From Aulostomus chinensis (taxonomy: Eukaryota > Chordata > Actinopteri > Syngnathiformes > Aulostomidae): 64,000 bases of DNA. Shown piece by piece: positions 43,101 through 57,716 of the stretch. The translations under genes were made by a program, and so were the position numbers. The DNA lies in NCBI GenBank assembly GCA_037954235.1, contig JBBMOA010000001.1, positions 2,717,001-2,781,000 of the forward strand, written 5' to 3'. The notes under the pieces are model-generated. The model had not been told where the DNA came from. It searched no databases and worked only from the letters and a program-made list of their open reading frames with translations. Numbering within the stretch: the stretch's first letter is position 1; every line of letters begins with the position of its first letter.

Positions 43101-46100
43101 CCTAAGAAGTGATGCTACAGTGATGTGGTGAGAGTTGATAGTAATTTCAAAATAATGCTAAAGCAGTGTAATGAGAGTTGCTACTAATCTCAAAATCATG
43201 GTACAGTAATGTCGTGAGAGTTGCTACTAACCTCGAAATGATTCTAAAGTGATGTAATGAGAGTTGCTACAAACCTAAGAAGTGATGCTACAGTGATGTG
43301 GTGAGAGTTGATAGTAATTTCAAAATAATGCTAAAGCGGTGTCATGAGAGTTGCTACTTCCCTAAGAAATGATGCTACAGTGATGTGGTGAGAGTTGCTA
43401 CGAACCTCAAAATGATGCTACAGTGATGTAATGAGGGTTGCTATTTACCTAAGAAATGATGCTACAGTGATGTGGTGAGAGTTGTTACGAATCTCAAAAT
43501 GATGCTACAGTGATGCGGTGAGAGTTGCTACGAACCACAAAATGATGCTACAGTGATGTAATGAGGGTTGCTATTTACCTAAGAAATGATGCTACAGTGA
43601 TGTGGTGAGAGTTGCTACGAACCTCAAAATGATGCTACAGTGATGTAATGAGGGTTGCTATTTACCTAAGAAATGATGCCACAGTGATGTGGTGAGAGTT
43701 GCTACGAACCTAAGAAATGATGCGACAGTGATGTCGTGAGAGTTGCTACGATCCTCAAAATGATGCTAAAGTGATGTAATGAGAGTTGCGACAAACCTAA
43801 GAAGTGATGCTACAGTGATGTAGTGAGAGTTGATAGTAATTTCAAAATAATGCTAAAGTGGTGTAATGAGAGTTGCTACTTCCCTAAGAAATGATGCGAC
43901 AGTGATGTGGTGAGAGTTGATCTAACCTCAAAATGATGGTACAGTGATGTAATGAGGGTTGCTATTTATCTAAGAAATGATGCCACAGTGATGTGGTGAG
44001 AGTTGCTACGAACCTCAAAATGATGCTACAGTGATGTGGTGAGAGTTGCTACTAATCTCAAAATGATGCTACAGTGATTTAATGAGGGTTGCTATTTACC
44101 TAAGAAATGATGCTACAGTGATGTGGTGAGAGTTGCTACGAACCTCAAAATGATGCTACAGTGATGTAGTGAGAGTTGCTACTATCCTCAAAATGATGCA
44201 ACAGTGATGTAGTGAGAGTTGCTACGATCTTCAAAATGATGCTAAAGTGATGTAATGAGAGTTGCGACAAACCTAAGAAGTGATGCTACAGTGATATAGT
44301 AAGAGTTGCTACGAACCGCAAAATGATGCTCCAGTGATATAATGAGGGTTGCTATTTACCTAAGAAATGATGCGACAGTGATGTGGTGAGAGTTGCTTCG
44401 AATTTCAAAATGATGCTACAGTGATATAATGAGAGTTGCTACAAAACTAAGAAATGATGCGACAGTGATGTGGTGAGAGTTGCTACGAACCTCAAAATGA
44501 TGCTACAGTGATGTGGTGAGAGTTGCTACGAATCTCAAAATGATGCCACAGTGTTGTAGTGAGAGTTGCTACGAACCTCAAAATGATGCGACAGTGATGT
44601 GGTGAGAGTTGCTACGAATCTCAAAATGATGCGACAGTGATGTAGTGAGAGTTGCTACGAACCTAAGAAGTGATGCTACAGTGATGTAATGAGAGTTGCT
44701 ACTAATCTCAAAATCATGCTACAGTAATGTCCTGAGAGTTGCTACGAATCTCAAAATGATGCTAAAGTGATGTAATGAGAGTTGCTACAAACCGAAGAAG
44801 TGATGCTACAGTGATGTGGTGAGAGTTGATAGTAATTTCAAAATAATGCTAAAGCAGTGGAATGAGAGTTGCTACTTCCCTAAGAAATGATGCGACAGTG
44901 ATGTCGTGAGCGTTGCTACGAACCTCAAAATGATGCGACAGTGATGTAATGAGGGTTGCTATTTACCTAAGAAATGATGCTACAGTGATGTGGTGAGAGT
45001 TGCTACGAACCTCAAAATGATGCTACAGTGATGTAATGAGAGTTGCTACGAATCTCAAAATGATGCTAAAGTAAGGTCGTGAGAGTTGCTACTATCCTCA
45101 AAATGATGCAACAGTGATGTGGTGAGAGTTGCTACGATCTTCAAAATGATGCTACAGTGATGTAGTGAGAGTTGCTACGAACCGCAAAATGATACTACAG
45201 TGATATAATGAGGGTTGCTATTTACCGAAGAAATGATGCGACAGTGATGTGGTGAGAGTTGCTACGAACCGCAAAATGATGCTACAGTGATATAATGAGG
45301 GTTGCTATTTACCTAAGAAATGATGCTACAGTGATGTGGTGAGAGTTGCTACGAACCTCAAAATGATGCTACAGTGATGTAATGAGAGTTGCTACGAATC
45401 TCAAAATGATGCTAAAGTAATGTCGTGAGAGTTGCTACTATCCTCGAAATGATGCAACAGTGATGTAGTGAGAGTTGCTACGATTCTCAAAATGATGCTA
45501 AAGTGATGTAATGAGAGTTGCTAAAAAACCTAAAAAGTGATGCTACAGTGATGTGGTGAGAGTTGATAGTAATTTCAAAATAATGCGAAAGCGGTGTAAT
45601 GAGAGTTGCTACTTCCCTAAGAAATGATGCGACAGTGATGTGGTGACAGTTGCTACGAACCTCAAAATGATTCTACAGTGATGTAATGAGGGTTGCTATT
45701 TACCTAAGAAATGATGCCACAGTGATGTGGTGAGAGTTGCTACGAACCTCAAAATGATGCTACAGTGATGTAGTGAGAGTTGCTGCGAACCTAAGAAGTG
45801 ATGCTACATTGATGTAATGAGAGTTGCTACTAATCTAAAAAACCATGGTACAGTAATGTCGTGAGAGTTGCTACGAACCTCGAAATGATTCTAAAGTGAT
45901 GTAATGAGAGTTGCTACAAACCTAAGAAGTGATGCTACAGTGATGTGGTGAGAGTTGATGGTAATTTCAAAATAATGCTACAGTTGCAACTTCCTTAAGA
46001 AATGATGCTACAGTGATGTTATGAGAGTTGCTACTAATCTCAAAATCATGCTACAGTAATGTCGTGAGAGTTGCTACGAATCTCAAAATGATGCTAAAGT

Positions 46101-46800
46101 GATGTCATGAGAGTTGCTACAAACCTAAGAAGTGATGCTACAGTGATGTGGTGAGAGTTGATAGTAATTTCAAAATAATGCTAAAGCGGTGTAATGAGAG
46201 TTGCTACTTCCCTAAGAAATGATGCTACAATGATGTAGTGAGAGTTGCTACGAACCTCAAAATGATGCAACAGTGATGTAATGAGGGTTGCTATTTACCT
46301 AAGAAATGATGCTACAGTGATGTGGTGAGAGTTGCTACGAATCTCAAAATGATGCGACAGTGATGTCGTGAGAGTTGCTACGATCCTCAAAATGATGCTA
46401 AAGTGATGTAATGAGAGTTGCGACAAACCTAAGAAGTGATGCTACAGTGATGTAGTGAGAGTTGATAGTAATTTCAAAATAATGCTAAAGCGGTGTAATG
46501 AGAGTTGCTACTTCCCTAAGAAATGATGCGACAGTGATGTGGTGAGAGTTGCTCTAACCTCAAAATAATGGTACAGTGATGTAATGAGGGTTGCTATTTA
46601 TCTCAGAAATGATGCCACAGTGATGTGGTGAGAGTTGCTACGAACCTCAAAATGATGCTACAGTGATGTGGTGAGAGTTGCTACGAATCTCAAAATGATG
46701 CTACAGTGATGTAATGAGGGTTGCTATTTACCTAAGAAATGATGCTACAGTGATGTGGTGAGAGTTGCTACGAACCTCAAAATGATGCTACAGTGATGTA

Positions 46801-48534
46801 ATGAGGGTTGCTATTTACCTAAGAAATGATGCCACAGTGATGTGGTGAGAGTTGCTCCGAACCTCAAAATGATGCTACAGTGATGTTATGAGAGTTGCTA
46901 CGAATCTCAAAACGATGCTAAAGTAATGTCGTGAGAGTTGCTACTATCCTCAAAATGATGCTAAAGTGATGTAATGAGAGTTGCTACAAACCTAAGAAGT
47001 GATGCTACAGTGATGTGGTGAGAGTTGCTACGAACCTCAAAATGATGCGACAGTAATGTCGTGAGAGTTGCTACGAATCTCAAAATGATGCTAAAGTGAT
47101 GTAATGAGAGTTGCTAAAAACCTAAGAAGTGATGCTACAGTGATGTGGTGAGAGTTGATAGTAATTTCAAAATAATGCTAAAGCAGTGTAATGAGAGTTG
47201 CTACTAATCTCAAAAACATGGTACAGTAATGTCGTGAGAGTTGCTACTAACCTCGAAATGATTCTAAAGTGATGTAATGAGAGTTGCTACAAACCTAAGA
47301 AGTGATGCTACAGTGATGTGGTGAGAGTTGATAGTAATTTCAAAATAATGCTAAAGCGGTGTAATGAGAGTTGCTACTTCCCTAAGAAATGATGCTACAG
47401 TGATGTGGTGAGAGTTGCTACGAACCTCAAAATGATGCTACAGTGATGTAATGAGGGTTGCTATTTACCTAAGAAATTATGCTACAGTGATGTGGTGAGA
47501 GTTGCTACGAACCTCAAAATGATGCTACAGTGATGTGGTGAGAGTTGCTACGAATCTCAAAATGATGCTACAGTGATGTAATGAGGGTTGCTATTTACCT
47601 AAGAAATGATGCTACAGTGATGTGGTGAGAGTTGCTACGAACCTCAAAATGATGCTACAGTGATGTAATGAGGGTTGCTATTTACCTAAGAAATTATGCC
47701 ACAGTGATGTGGTGAGAGTTGCTCCGAACCTCAAAATGATGCTACAGTGATGTTATGAGAGTTGCTACGAATCTCAAAACGATGCTAAAGTAATGTCGTG
47801 AGAGTTGCTACTATCCTCAAAATGATGCTAAAGTGATGTAATGAGAGTTGCTACAAACCTAAGAAGTGATGCTACAGTGATGTGGTGAGAGTTGCTACGA
47901 ACCTCAAAATGATGCGACAGTAATGTCGTGAGAGTTGCTACGAATCTCAAAATGATGCTAAAGTGATGTAATGAGAGTTGCTAAAAACCTAAGAAGTGAT
48001 GCTACAGTGATGTGGTGAGAGTTGATAGTAATTTCAAAATAATGCTAAAGCAGTGTAATGAGAGTTGCTACTAATCTCAAAAACATGGTACAGTAATGTC
48101 GTGAGAGTTGCTACTAACCTCGAAATGATTCTAAAGTGATGTAATGAGAGTTGCTACAAACCTAAGAAGTGATGCTACAGTGATGTGGTGAGAGTTGATA
48201 GTAATTTCAAAATAATGCTAAAGCGGTGTAATGAGAGTTGCTACTTCCCTAAGAAATGATGCTACAGTGATGTGGTGAGAGTTGCTACGAACCTCAAAAT
48301 GATGCTACAGTGATGTAATGAGGGTTGCTATTTACCTAAGAAATTATGCTACAGTGATGTGGTGAGAGTTGCTACGAACCTCAAAATGATGCTACAGTGA
48401 TGTGGTGAGAGTTGTTACGAACCTCAAAATGATGCTACAGTGATGTAATGAGAGTTGCTACGAATCTCAAAATGATGCTACAGTGATGTAATGAGAGTTG
48501 CGACAAACCTAAGAAGTGATGCTACAGTGATGTA
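46801..48534 (+). repeat. 867 bp tandem doublet within the super-repeat (copy 1)
   Basis: 46801-47667 and 47668-48534 start with the same series (CTATTTACCTAAGAAA, GAGAGTTGCTCCGAACC, CTCAAAACGATGCTAAAG) and run in parallel, about 20 monomers each. The same doublet is found at 55983-57716, so the duplication came before the 9 kb one. Confidence 0.85.
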
Positions 48535-51500
48535 GTGAGAGTTGCTACGAACCGCAAAATGATGCTACAGTGATGTAATGAGGGTTGCTATTTACCTAAG
48601 AAATGATGCTACAGTGATGTGGTGAGAGTTGCTACGAACCTCAAAATGATGCTACAGTGATGTAATGAGGGTTGCTATTTACCTAAGAAATGATGCCACA
48701 GTGATGTGGTGAGATTTGCTCCGAACCTCAAAATTATGCTACAGTGATGTAATGAGAGTTGCTACGAATCTCAAAACGATGCTAAAGTAATGTCGTGAGA
48801 GTTGCTACTATCCTCAAAATGATGCAAAAGTGATGTAATGAAAGTTGCTACAAACCTAAGAAGTGATGCTACAGTGATGTGGTGAGAGTTGCTACGAACC
48901 TCAAAATGATGCGACAGTGATGTGGTGAGAGTTGCTACGAACCTAAGAAGTGATGCTACAGTGATGTTATGAGAGTTGCTACTAATCTCAAAATCATGGT
49001 ACAGCAATGTCGTGAGAGTTGCTACGAATCTCAAAATGATGCTAAAGTGATGTAATGAGAGTTGCTACAAACCTAAGAAGTGATGCTACAGTGATGTGGT
49101 GAGAGTTGATAGTAATTTCAAAATAATGCAAAAGCGGTGTAATGAGAGTTGCTACTTCCCTAAGAAATGATGCTACAATGATGTAGTGAGAGTTGATAGT
49201 AATTTCAAAATAATGCTAAAGCGGTGTAATGAGAGTTGCTACTTCCCTAAGAAATGATGCGACAGTGATGTGGTGAGAGTTGCTCTAACCTCAAAATGAT
49301 GGTACACTTATGTAATGAGGGTTGCTATTTATCTAAGAAATGATGCCACAGTGATGTGGTGAGAGTTGCTACGAACCTCAAAATGATGCTACAGTGATGT
49401 GGTGAGAGTTGCTACGAATCTCAAAATGATGCTACAGTGATGTAATGAGGGTTGCTATTTACCTAAGAAATGATGCTACAGTGATGTGGTGAGAGTTGCT
49501 ACGAACCTCAGAAGTGATGCTACAGTGATGTAGTGAGAGTTGCTACGATCTTCAAAATGATGCTAAAGTGATGAAATGAGAGTTGCGACAAACCTAAGAA
49601 GTGATGCTACAGTGATATAGTGAGAGTTGCTACGAACCGCAAAATGATGCTCCAGTGATATAATGAGGGTTGCTATTTACCTAAGAAATGATGCTGCAGT
49701 GATGTGGTGAGAGTTGCTACGAATTTCAAAATGATGCTACAGTGATATAATGAGAGTTGCTACAAACCTAAGAAATGATGCGACAGTGATGTGGTGAGAG
49801 TTGCTACGAACCTCAAAATGATGCTACAGTGATGTGGTGAGAGTTGCTACGAATCTCAAAATGATGCCACAGTGTTGTAGTGAGAGTTGCTACGAACCTC
49901 AAAATGATGCGACCGTGATGTGGTGAGAGTTGCTACGAATCTCAAAATGATGCTAAAATGATGTAATGAGAGTTGCTACAAACCGAAGAAGTGATGCTAC
50001 AGTGATGTGGTGAGAGTTGATAGTAATTTCAAAATAATGCTAAAGCAGTGGAATGAGAGTTGCTACTTCCCTAAGAAATGATGCGACAGTGATGTCGTGA
50101 GCGTTGCTACGAACCTCAAAATGATGCTACAGTGATGTAATGAGGGTTGCTATTTACCTAAGAAATGATGCTACAGTGATGTGGTGAGAGTTGCTACGAA
50201 CCTCAAAATGATGCTACAGTGATGTAATGAGAGTTGCTACGAATCTCAAAATGATGCTAAAGTAAGGTCGTGAGAGTTGCTACTATCCTCAAAATGATGC
50301 AACAGTGATGTGGTGAGAGTTGCTACGATCTTCAAAATGATGCTCAAGTGATGTAATGAGAGTTGCGACAAACCTAAGAAGTGATGCTACAGTGATGTAG
50401 TGAGAGTTGCTACGAACCGCAAAATGATACTACAGTGATATAATGAGGGTTGCTATTTACCGAAGAAATGATGCGACAGTGATGTGGTGAGAGTTGCTAC
50501 GAACCGCAAAATGATGCTACAGTGATATAATGAGGGTTGCTATTTACCTAAGAAATGATGCTACAGTGATGTGGTGAGAGTTGCTACGAACCTCAAAATG
50601 ATGCTACAGTGATGTAATGAGAGTTGCTACGAATCTCAAAATGATGCTAAAGTAATGTCGTGAGAGTTGCTACTATCCTCGAAATGATGCAACAGTGATG
50701 TAGTGAGAGTTGCTACGATTCTCAAAATGATGCTAAAGTGATGTAATGAGAGTTGCTAAAAAACCTAAAAAGTGATGCTACAGTGATGTGGTGAGAGTTG
50801 ATAGTAATTTCAAAATAATGCGAAAGCGGTGTAATGAGAGTTGCTACTTCCCTAAGAAATGATGCGACAGTGATGTGGTGACAGTTGCTACGAACCTCAA
50901 AATGATTCTACAGTGATGTAATGAGGGTTGCTATTTACCTAAGAAATGATGCCACAGTGATGTGGTGAGAGTTGCTACGAACCTCAAAATGATGCTACAG
51001 TGATGTAGTGAGAGTTGCTACGAACCTAAGAAGTGATGCTACAGTGATGTAATGAGAGTTGCTACTAATCTCAAAATCATGGTACAGTAATGTCGTGAGA
51101 GTTGCTACGAACCTCGAAATGATTCTAAAGTGATGTAATGAGAGTTGCTACAAACCTAAGAAGTGATGCTACAGTGATGTGGTGAGAGTTGATAGTAATT
51201 TCAAAATAATGCTACAGTTGCAACTTCCCTAAGAAATGATGCTACAGTGATGTTATGAGAGTTGCTACTAATCTCAAAATCATGCTACAGTAATGTCGTG
51301 AGAGTTGCTACGAACCTCGAAATGATTCTAAAGTGATGTAATGAGAGTTGCTACAAACCTAAGAAGTGATGCTACAGTGATGTGGTGAGAGTTGATGGTA
51401 ATTTCAAAATAATGCTACAGTTGCAACTTCCTTAAAAAATGATGCTACAGTGATGTTATGAGAGTTGCTACTAATCTCAAAATCATGCTACAGTAATGTC

Positions 51501-54500
51501 GTGAGAGTTGCTACGAATCTCAAAATGATGCTAAAGTGATGTCATGAGAGTTGCTACAAACCTAAGAAGTGATGCTACAGTGATGTGGTGAGAGTTGATA
51601 GTAATTTCAAAATAATGCTAAAGCGGTGTAATGAGAGTTGCTACTTCCCTAAGAAATGATGCTACAATGATGTAGTGAGAGTTGCTACGAACCTCAAAAT
51701 GATGCAACAGTGATGTAATGAGGGTTGCTATTTACCTAAGAAATGATGCTACAGTGATGTGGTGAGAGTTGCTACGAATCTCAAAATGATGCGACAGTGA
51801 TGTCGTGAGAGTTGCTACGATCCTCAAAATGATGCTAAAGTGATGTAATGAGAGTTGCGACAAACCTAAGAAGTGATGCTACAGTGATGTAGTGAGAGTT
51901 GATAGTAATTTCAAAATAATGCTAAAGCGGTGTAATGAGAGTTGCTACTTCCCTAAGAAATGATGCGACAGTGATGTGGTGAGAGTTGCTCTAACCTCAA
52001 AATAATGGTACAGTGATGTAATGAGGGTTGCTATTTATCTCAGAAATGATGCCACAGTGATGTGGTGAGAGTTGCTACGAACCTCAAAATGATGCTACAG
52101 TGATGTGGTGAGAGTTGCTACGAATCTCAAAATGATGCTACAGTGATGTAATGAGGGTTGCTATTTACCTAAGAAATGATGCTACAGTGATGTGGTGAGA
52201 GTTGCTACGAACCTCAAAATGATGCTACAGTGATGTAATGAGGGTTGCTATTTACCAAAGAATGATGCCACAGTGATGTGGTGAGAGTTGCTCCGAACCT
52301 CAAAATGATGCTACAGTGATGTTATGAGAGTTGCTACGAATCTCAAAACGATGCTAAAGTAATGTCGTGAGAGTTGCTACTATCCTCAAAATGATGCTAA
52401 AGTGATGTAATGAGAGTTGCTACAAACCTAAGAAGTGATGCTACAGTGATGTGGTGAGAGTTGCTACGAACCTCAAAATGATGCGACAGTAATGTCGTGA
52501 GAGTTGCTACGAATCTCAAAATGATGCTAAAGTGATGTAATGAGAGTTGCTACAAACCTAAGAAGTGATGCTACAGTGATGTGGTGAGAGTTGATAGTAA
52601 TTTCAAAATAATGCAAAAGCGGTGTAATGAGAGTTGCTACTTCCCTAAGAAATGATGCTACAATGATGTAGTGAGAGTTGCTACGAACCTCAAAATGATG
52701 CAACAGTGATGTAATGAGGGTTGCTATTTACCTAAGAAATGATGCTACAGTGATGTGGTGAGAGTTGCTACGAATCTCAAAATGATGCGACAGTGATGTC
52801 GTGAGAGTTGCTACGATCCTCAAAATGATGCTAAAGTGATGTAATGAGAGTTGCGACAAACCTAAGAAGTGATGCTACAGTGATGTAGTGAGAGTTGATA
52901 GTAATTTCAAAATAATGCTAAAGCGGTGTAATGAGAGTTGCTACTTCCCTAAGAAATGATGCGACAGTGATGTGGTGAGAGTTGCTCTAACCTCAAAATG
53001 ATGGTACAGTGATGTAATGAGGGTTGCTATTTATCTAAGAAATGATGCCACAGTGATGTGGTGAGAGTTGCTACGAACCTCAAAATGATGCTACAGTGAT
53101 GTGGTGAGAGTTGCTACGAATCTCAAAATGATGCTACAGTGATGTAATGAGGGTTGCTATTTACCTAAGAAATGATGCTACAGTGATGTGGTGAGAGTTT
53201 CTACGAACCTCAGAAGTGATGCTACAGTGATGTAGTGAGAGTTGCTACGATCTTCAAAATGATGCTAAAGTGATGAAATGAGAGTTGCGACAAACCTAAG
53301 AAGTGATGCTACAGTGATATAGTGAGAGTTGCTACGAACCGCAAAATGATGCTCCAGTGATATAATGAGGGTTGCTATTTACCTAAGAAATGATGCTGCA
53401 GTGATGTGGTGAGAGTTGCTACGAATTTCAAAATGATGCTACAGTGATATAATGAGAGTTGCTACAAACCTAAGAAATGATGCGACAGTGATGTGGTGAG
53501 AGTTGCTACGAACCTCAAAATGATGCTACAGTGATGTGGTGAGAGTTGCTACGAATCTCAAAATGATGCCACAGTGTTGTAGTGAGAGTTGCTACGAACC
53601 TCAAAATGATGCGACCGTGATGTGGTGAGAGTTGCTACGAATCTCAAAATGATGCGACAGTGATGTAGTGAGAGTTGCTACGAACCTAAGAAGTCATGCT
53701 ACAGTGATGTAATGAGAGTTGCTACTAATCTCAAAATCATGCTACAGTAATGTCGTGAGAGTTGCTACGAATCTCAAAATGATGCTAAAATGATGTAATG
53801 AGAGTTGCTACAAACCGAAGAAGTGATGCTACAGTGATGTGGTGAGAGTTGATAGTAATTTCAAAATAATGCTAAAGCAGTGGAATGAGAGTTGCTACTT
53901 CCCTAAGAAATGATGCGACAGTGATGTCGTGAGCGTTGCTACGAACCTCAAAATGATGCTACAGTGATGTAATGAGGGTTGCTATTTACCTAAGAAATGA
54001 TGCTACAGTGATGTGGTGAGAGTTGCTACGAACCTCAAAATGATGCTACAGTGATGTAATGAGAGTTGCTACGAATCTCAAAATGATGCTAAAGTAAGGT
54101 CGTGAGAGTTGCTACTATCCTCAAAATGATGCAACAGTGATGTGGTGAGAGTTGCTACGATCTTCAAAATGATGCTCAAGTGATGTAATGAGAGTTGCGA
54201 CAAACCTAAGAAGTGATGCTACAGTGATGTAGTGAGAGTTGCTACGAACCGCAAAATGATACTACAGTGATATAATGAGGGTTGCTATTTACCGAAGAAA
54301 TGATGCGACAGTGATGTGGTGAGAGTTGCTACGAACCGCAAAATGATGCTACAGTGATATAATGAGGGTTGCTATTTACCTAAGAAATGATGCTACAGTG
54401 ATGTGGTGAGAGTTGCTACGAACCTCAAAATGATGCTACAGTGATGTAATGAGAGTTGCTACGAATCTCAAAATGATGCTAAAGTAATGTCGTGAGAGTT

Positions 54501-55982
54501 GCTACTATCCTCGAAATGATGCAACAGTGATGTAGTGAGAGTTGCTACGATTCTCAAAATGATGCTAAAGTGATGTAATGAGAGTTGCTAAAAAACCTAA
54601 AAAGTGATGCTACAGTGATGTGGTGAGAGTTGATAGTAATTTCAAAATAATGCGAAAGCGGTGTAATGAGAGTTGCTACTTCCCTAAGAAATGATGCGAC
54701 AGTGATGTGGTGACAGTTGCTACGAACCTCAAAATGATTCTACAGTGATGTAATGAGGGTTGCTATTTACCTAAGAAATGATGCCACAGTGATGTGGTGA
54801 GAGTTGCTACGAACCTCAAAATGATGCTACAGTGATGTAGTGAGAGTTGCTACGAACCTAAGAAGTGATGCTACAGTGATGTAATGAGAGTTGCTACTAA
54901 TCTCAAAATCATGGTACAGTAATGTCGTGAGAGTTGCTACGAACCTCGAAATGATTCTAAAGTGATGTAATGAGAGTTGCTACAAACCTAAGAAGTGATG
55001 CTACAGTGATGTGGTGAGAGTTGATAGTAATTTCAAAATAATGCTACAGTTGCAACTTCCCTAAGAAATGATGCTACAGTGATGTTATGAGAGTTGCTAC
55101 TAATCTCAAAATCATGCTACAGTAATGTCGTGAGAGTTGCTACGAACCTCGAAATGATTCTAAAGTGATGTAATGAGAGTTGCTACAAACCTAAGAAGTG
55201 ATGCTACAGTGATGTGGTGAGAGTTGATGGTAATTTCAAAATAATGCTACAGTTGCAACTTCCTCAAGAAATGATGCTACAGTGATGTTATGAGAGTTGC
55301 TACTAATCTCAAAATCATGCTACAGTAATGTCGTGAGAGTTGCTACGAATCTCAAAATGATGCTAAAGTGATGTCATGAGAGTTGCTACAAACCTAAGAA
55401 GTGATGCTACAGTGATGTGGTGAGAGTTGATAGTAATTTCAAAATAATGCTTAAGCGGTGTAATGAGAGTTGCTACTTCCCTAAGAAATGATGCTACAAT
55501 GATGTAGTGAGAGTTGCTACGAACCTCAAAATGATGCAACAGTGATGTAATGAGGGTTGCTATTTACCTAAGAAATGATGCTACAGTGATGTGGTGAGAG
55601 TTGCTACGAATCTCAAAATGATGCGACAGTGATGTCGTGAGAGTTGCTACGATCCTCAAAATGATGCTAAAGTGATGTAATGAGAGTTGCGACAAACCTA
55701 AGAAGTGATGCTACAGTGATGTAGTGAGAGTTGATAGTAATTTCAAAATAATGCTAAAGCGGTGTAATGAGAGTTGCTACTTCCCTAAGAAATGATGCGA
55801 CAGTGATGTGGTGAGAGTTGCTCTAACCTCAAAATAATGGTACAGTGATGTAATGAGGGTTGCTATTTATCTCAGAAATGATGCCACAGTGATGTGGTGA
55901 GAGTTGCTACGAACCTCAAAATGATGCTACAGTGATGTGGTGAGAGTTGCTACGAATCTCAAAATGATGCTACAGTGATGTA

Positions 55983-57716
55983 ATGAGGGTTGCTATTTAC
56001 CTAAGAAATGATGCCACAGTGATGTGGTGAGAGTTGCTCCGAACCTCAAAATGATGCTACAGTGATGTTATGAGAGTTGCTACGAATCTCAAAACGATGC
56101 TAAAGTAATGTCGTGAGAGTTGCTACTATCCTCAAAATGATGCTAAAGTGATGTAATGAGAGTTGCTACAAACCTAAGAAGTGATGCTACAGTGATGTGG
56201 TGAGAGTTGCTACGAACCTCAAAATGATGCGACAGTAATGTCGTGAGAGTTGCTACGAATCTCAAAATGATGCTAAAGTGATGTAATGAGAGTTGCTAAA
56301 AACCTAAGAAGTGATGCTACAGTGATGTGGTGAGAGTTGATAGTAATTTCAAAATAATGCTAAAGCAGTGTAATGAGAGTTGCTACTAATCTCAAAAACA
56401 TGGTACAGTAATGTCGTGAGAGTTGCTACTAACCTCGAAATGATTCTAAAGTGATGTAATGAGAGTTGCTACAAACCTAAGAAGTGATGCTACAGTGATG
56501 TGGTGAGAGTTGATAGTAATTTCAAAATAATGCTAAAGCGGTGTAATGAGAGTTGCTACTTCCCTAAGAAATGATGCTACAGTGATGTGGTGAGAGTTGC
56601 TACGAACCTCAAAATGATGCTACAGTGATGTAATGAGGGTTGCTATTTACCTAAGAAATTATGCTACAGTGATGTGGTGAGAGTTGCTACGAACCTCAAA
56701 ATGATGCTACAGTGATGTGGTGAGAGTTGCTACGAATCTCAAAATGATGCTACAGTGATGTAATGAGGGTTGCTATTTACCTAAGAAATGATGCTACAGT
56801 GATGTGGTGAGAGTTGCTACGAACCTCAAAATGATGCTACAGTGATGTAATGAGGGTTGCTATTTACCTAAGAAATGATGCCACAGTGATGTGGTGAGAG
56901 TTGCTCCGAACCTCAAAATGATGCTACAGTGATGTTATGAGAGTTGCTACGAATCTCAAAACGATGCTAAAGTAATGTTGTGAGAGTTGCTACTATCCTC
57001 AAAATGATGCTAAAGTGATGTAATGAGAGTTGCTACAAACCTAAGAAGTGATGCTACAGTGATGTGGTGAGAGTTGCTACGAACCTCAAAATGATGCGAC
57101 AGTAATGTCGTGAGAGTTGCTACGAATCTCAAAATGATGCTAAAGTGATGTAATGAGAGTTGCTAAAAACCTAAGAAGTGATGCTACAGTGATGTGGTGA
57201 GAGTTAATAGTAATTTCAAAATAATGCTAAAGCAGTGTAATGAGAGTTGCTACTAATCTCAAAAACATGGTACAGTAATGTCGTGAGAGTTGCTACTAAC
57301 CTCGAAATGATTCTAAAGTGATGTAATGAGAGTTGCTACAAACCTAAGAAGTGATGCTACAGTGATGTGGTGAGAGTTGATAGTAATTTCAAAATAATGC
57401 TAAAGCGGTGTAATGAGAGTTGCTACTTCCCTAAGAAATGATGCTACAGTGATGTGGTGAGAGTTGCTACGAACCTCAAAATGATGCTACAGTGATGTAA
57501 TGAGGGTTGCTATTTACCTAAGAAATTATGCTACAGTGATGTGGTGAGAGTTGCTACGAACCTCAAAATGATGCTACAGTGATGTGGTGAGAGTTGTTAC
57601 GAACCTCAAAATGATGCTACAGTGATGTAATGAGAGTTGCTACGAATCTCAAAATGATGCTACAGTGATGTAATGAGAGTTGCTACGAATCTCAAAATGA
57701 TGCTAAAGTAAGGTCG
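55983..57716 (+). repeat. 867 bp tandem doublet within the super-repeat (copy 2)
   Basis: Starts at 55983 and 56850, again 867 bp apart, and lies 9,182 bp from the first doublet. Confidence 0.85.

Noticed and set aside
48771..49034. Minus-strand open frame of 87 codons in the satellite
   Set aside because: 43 is not a multiple of three, so the frame cycles through all three phases of the monomer. It stays open only because stop-making variants happen to be absent. Its near twin at 58082-58399 is explained by the 9.3 kb super-repeat, not by selection.
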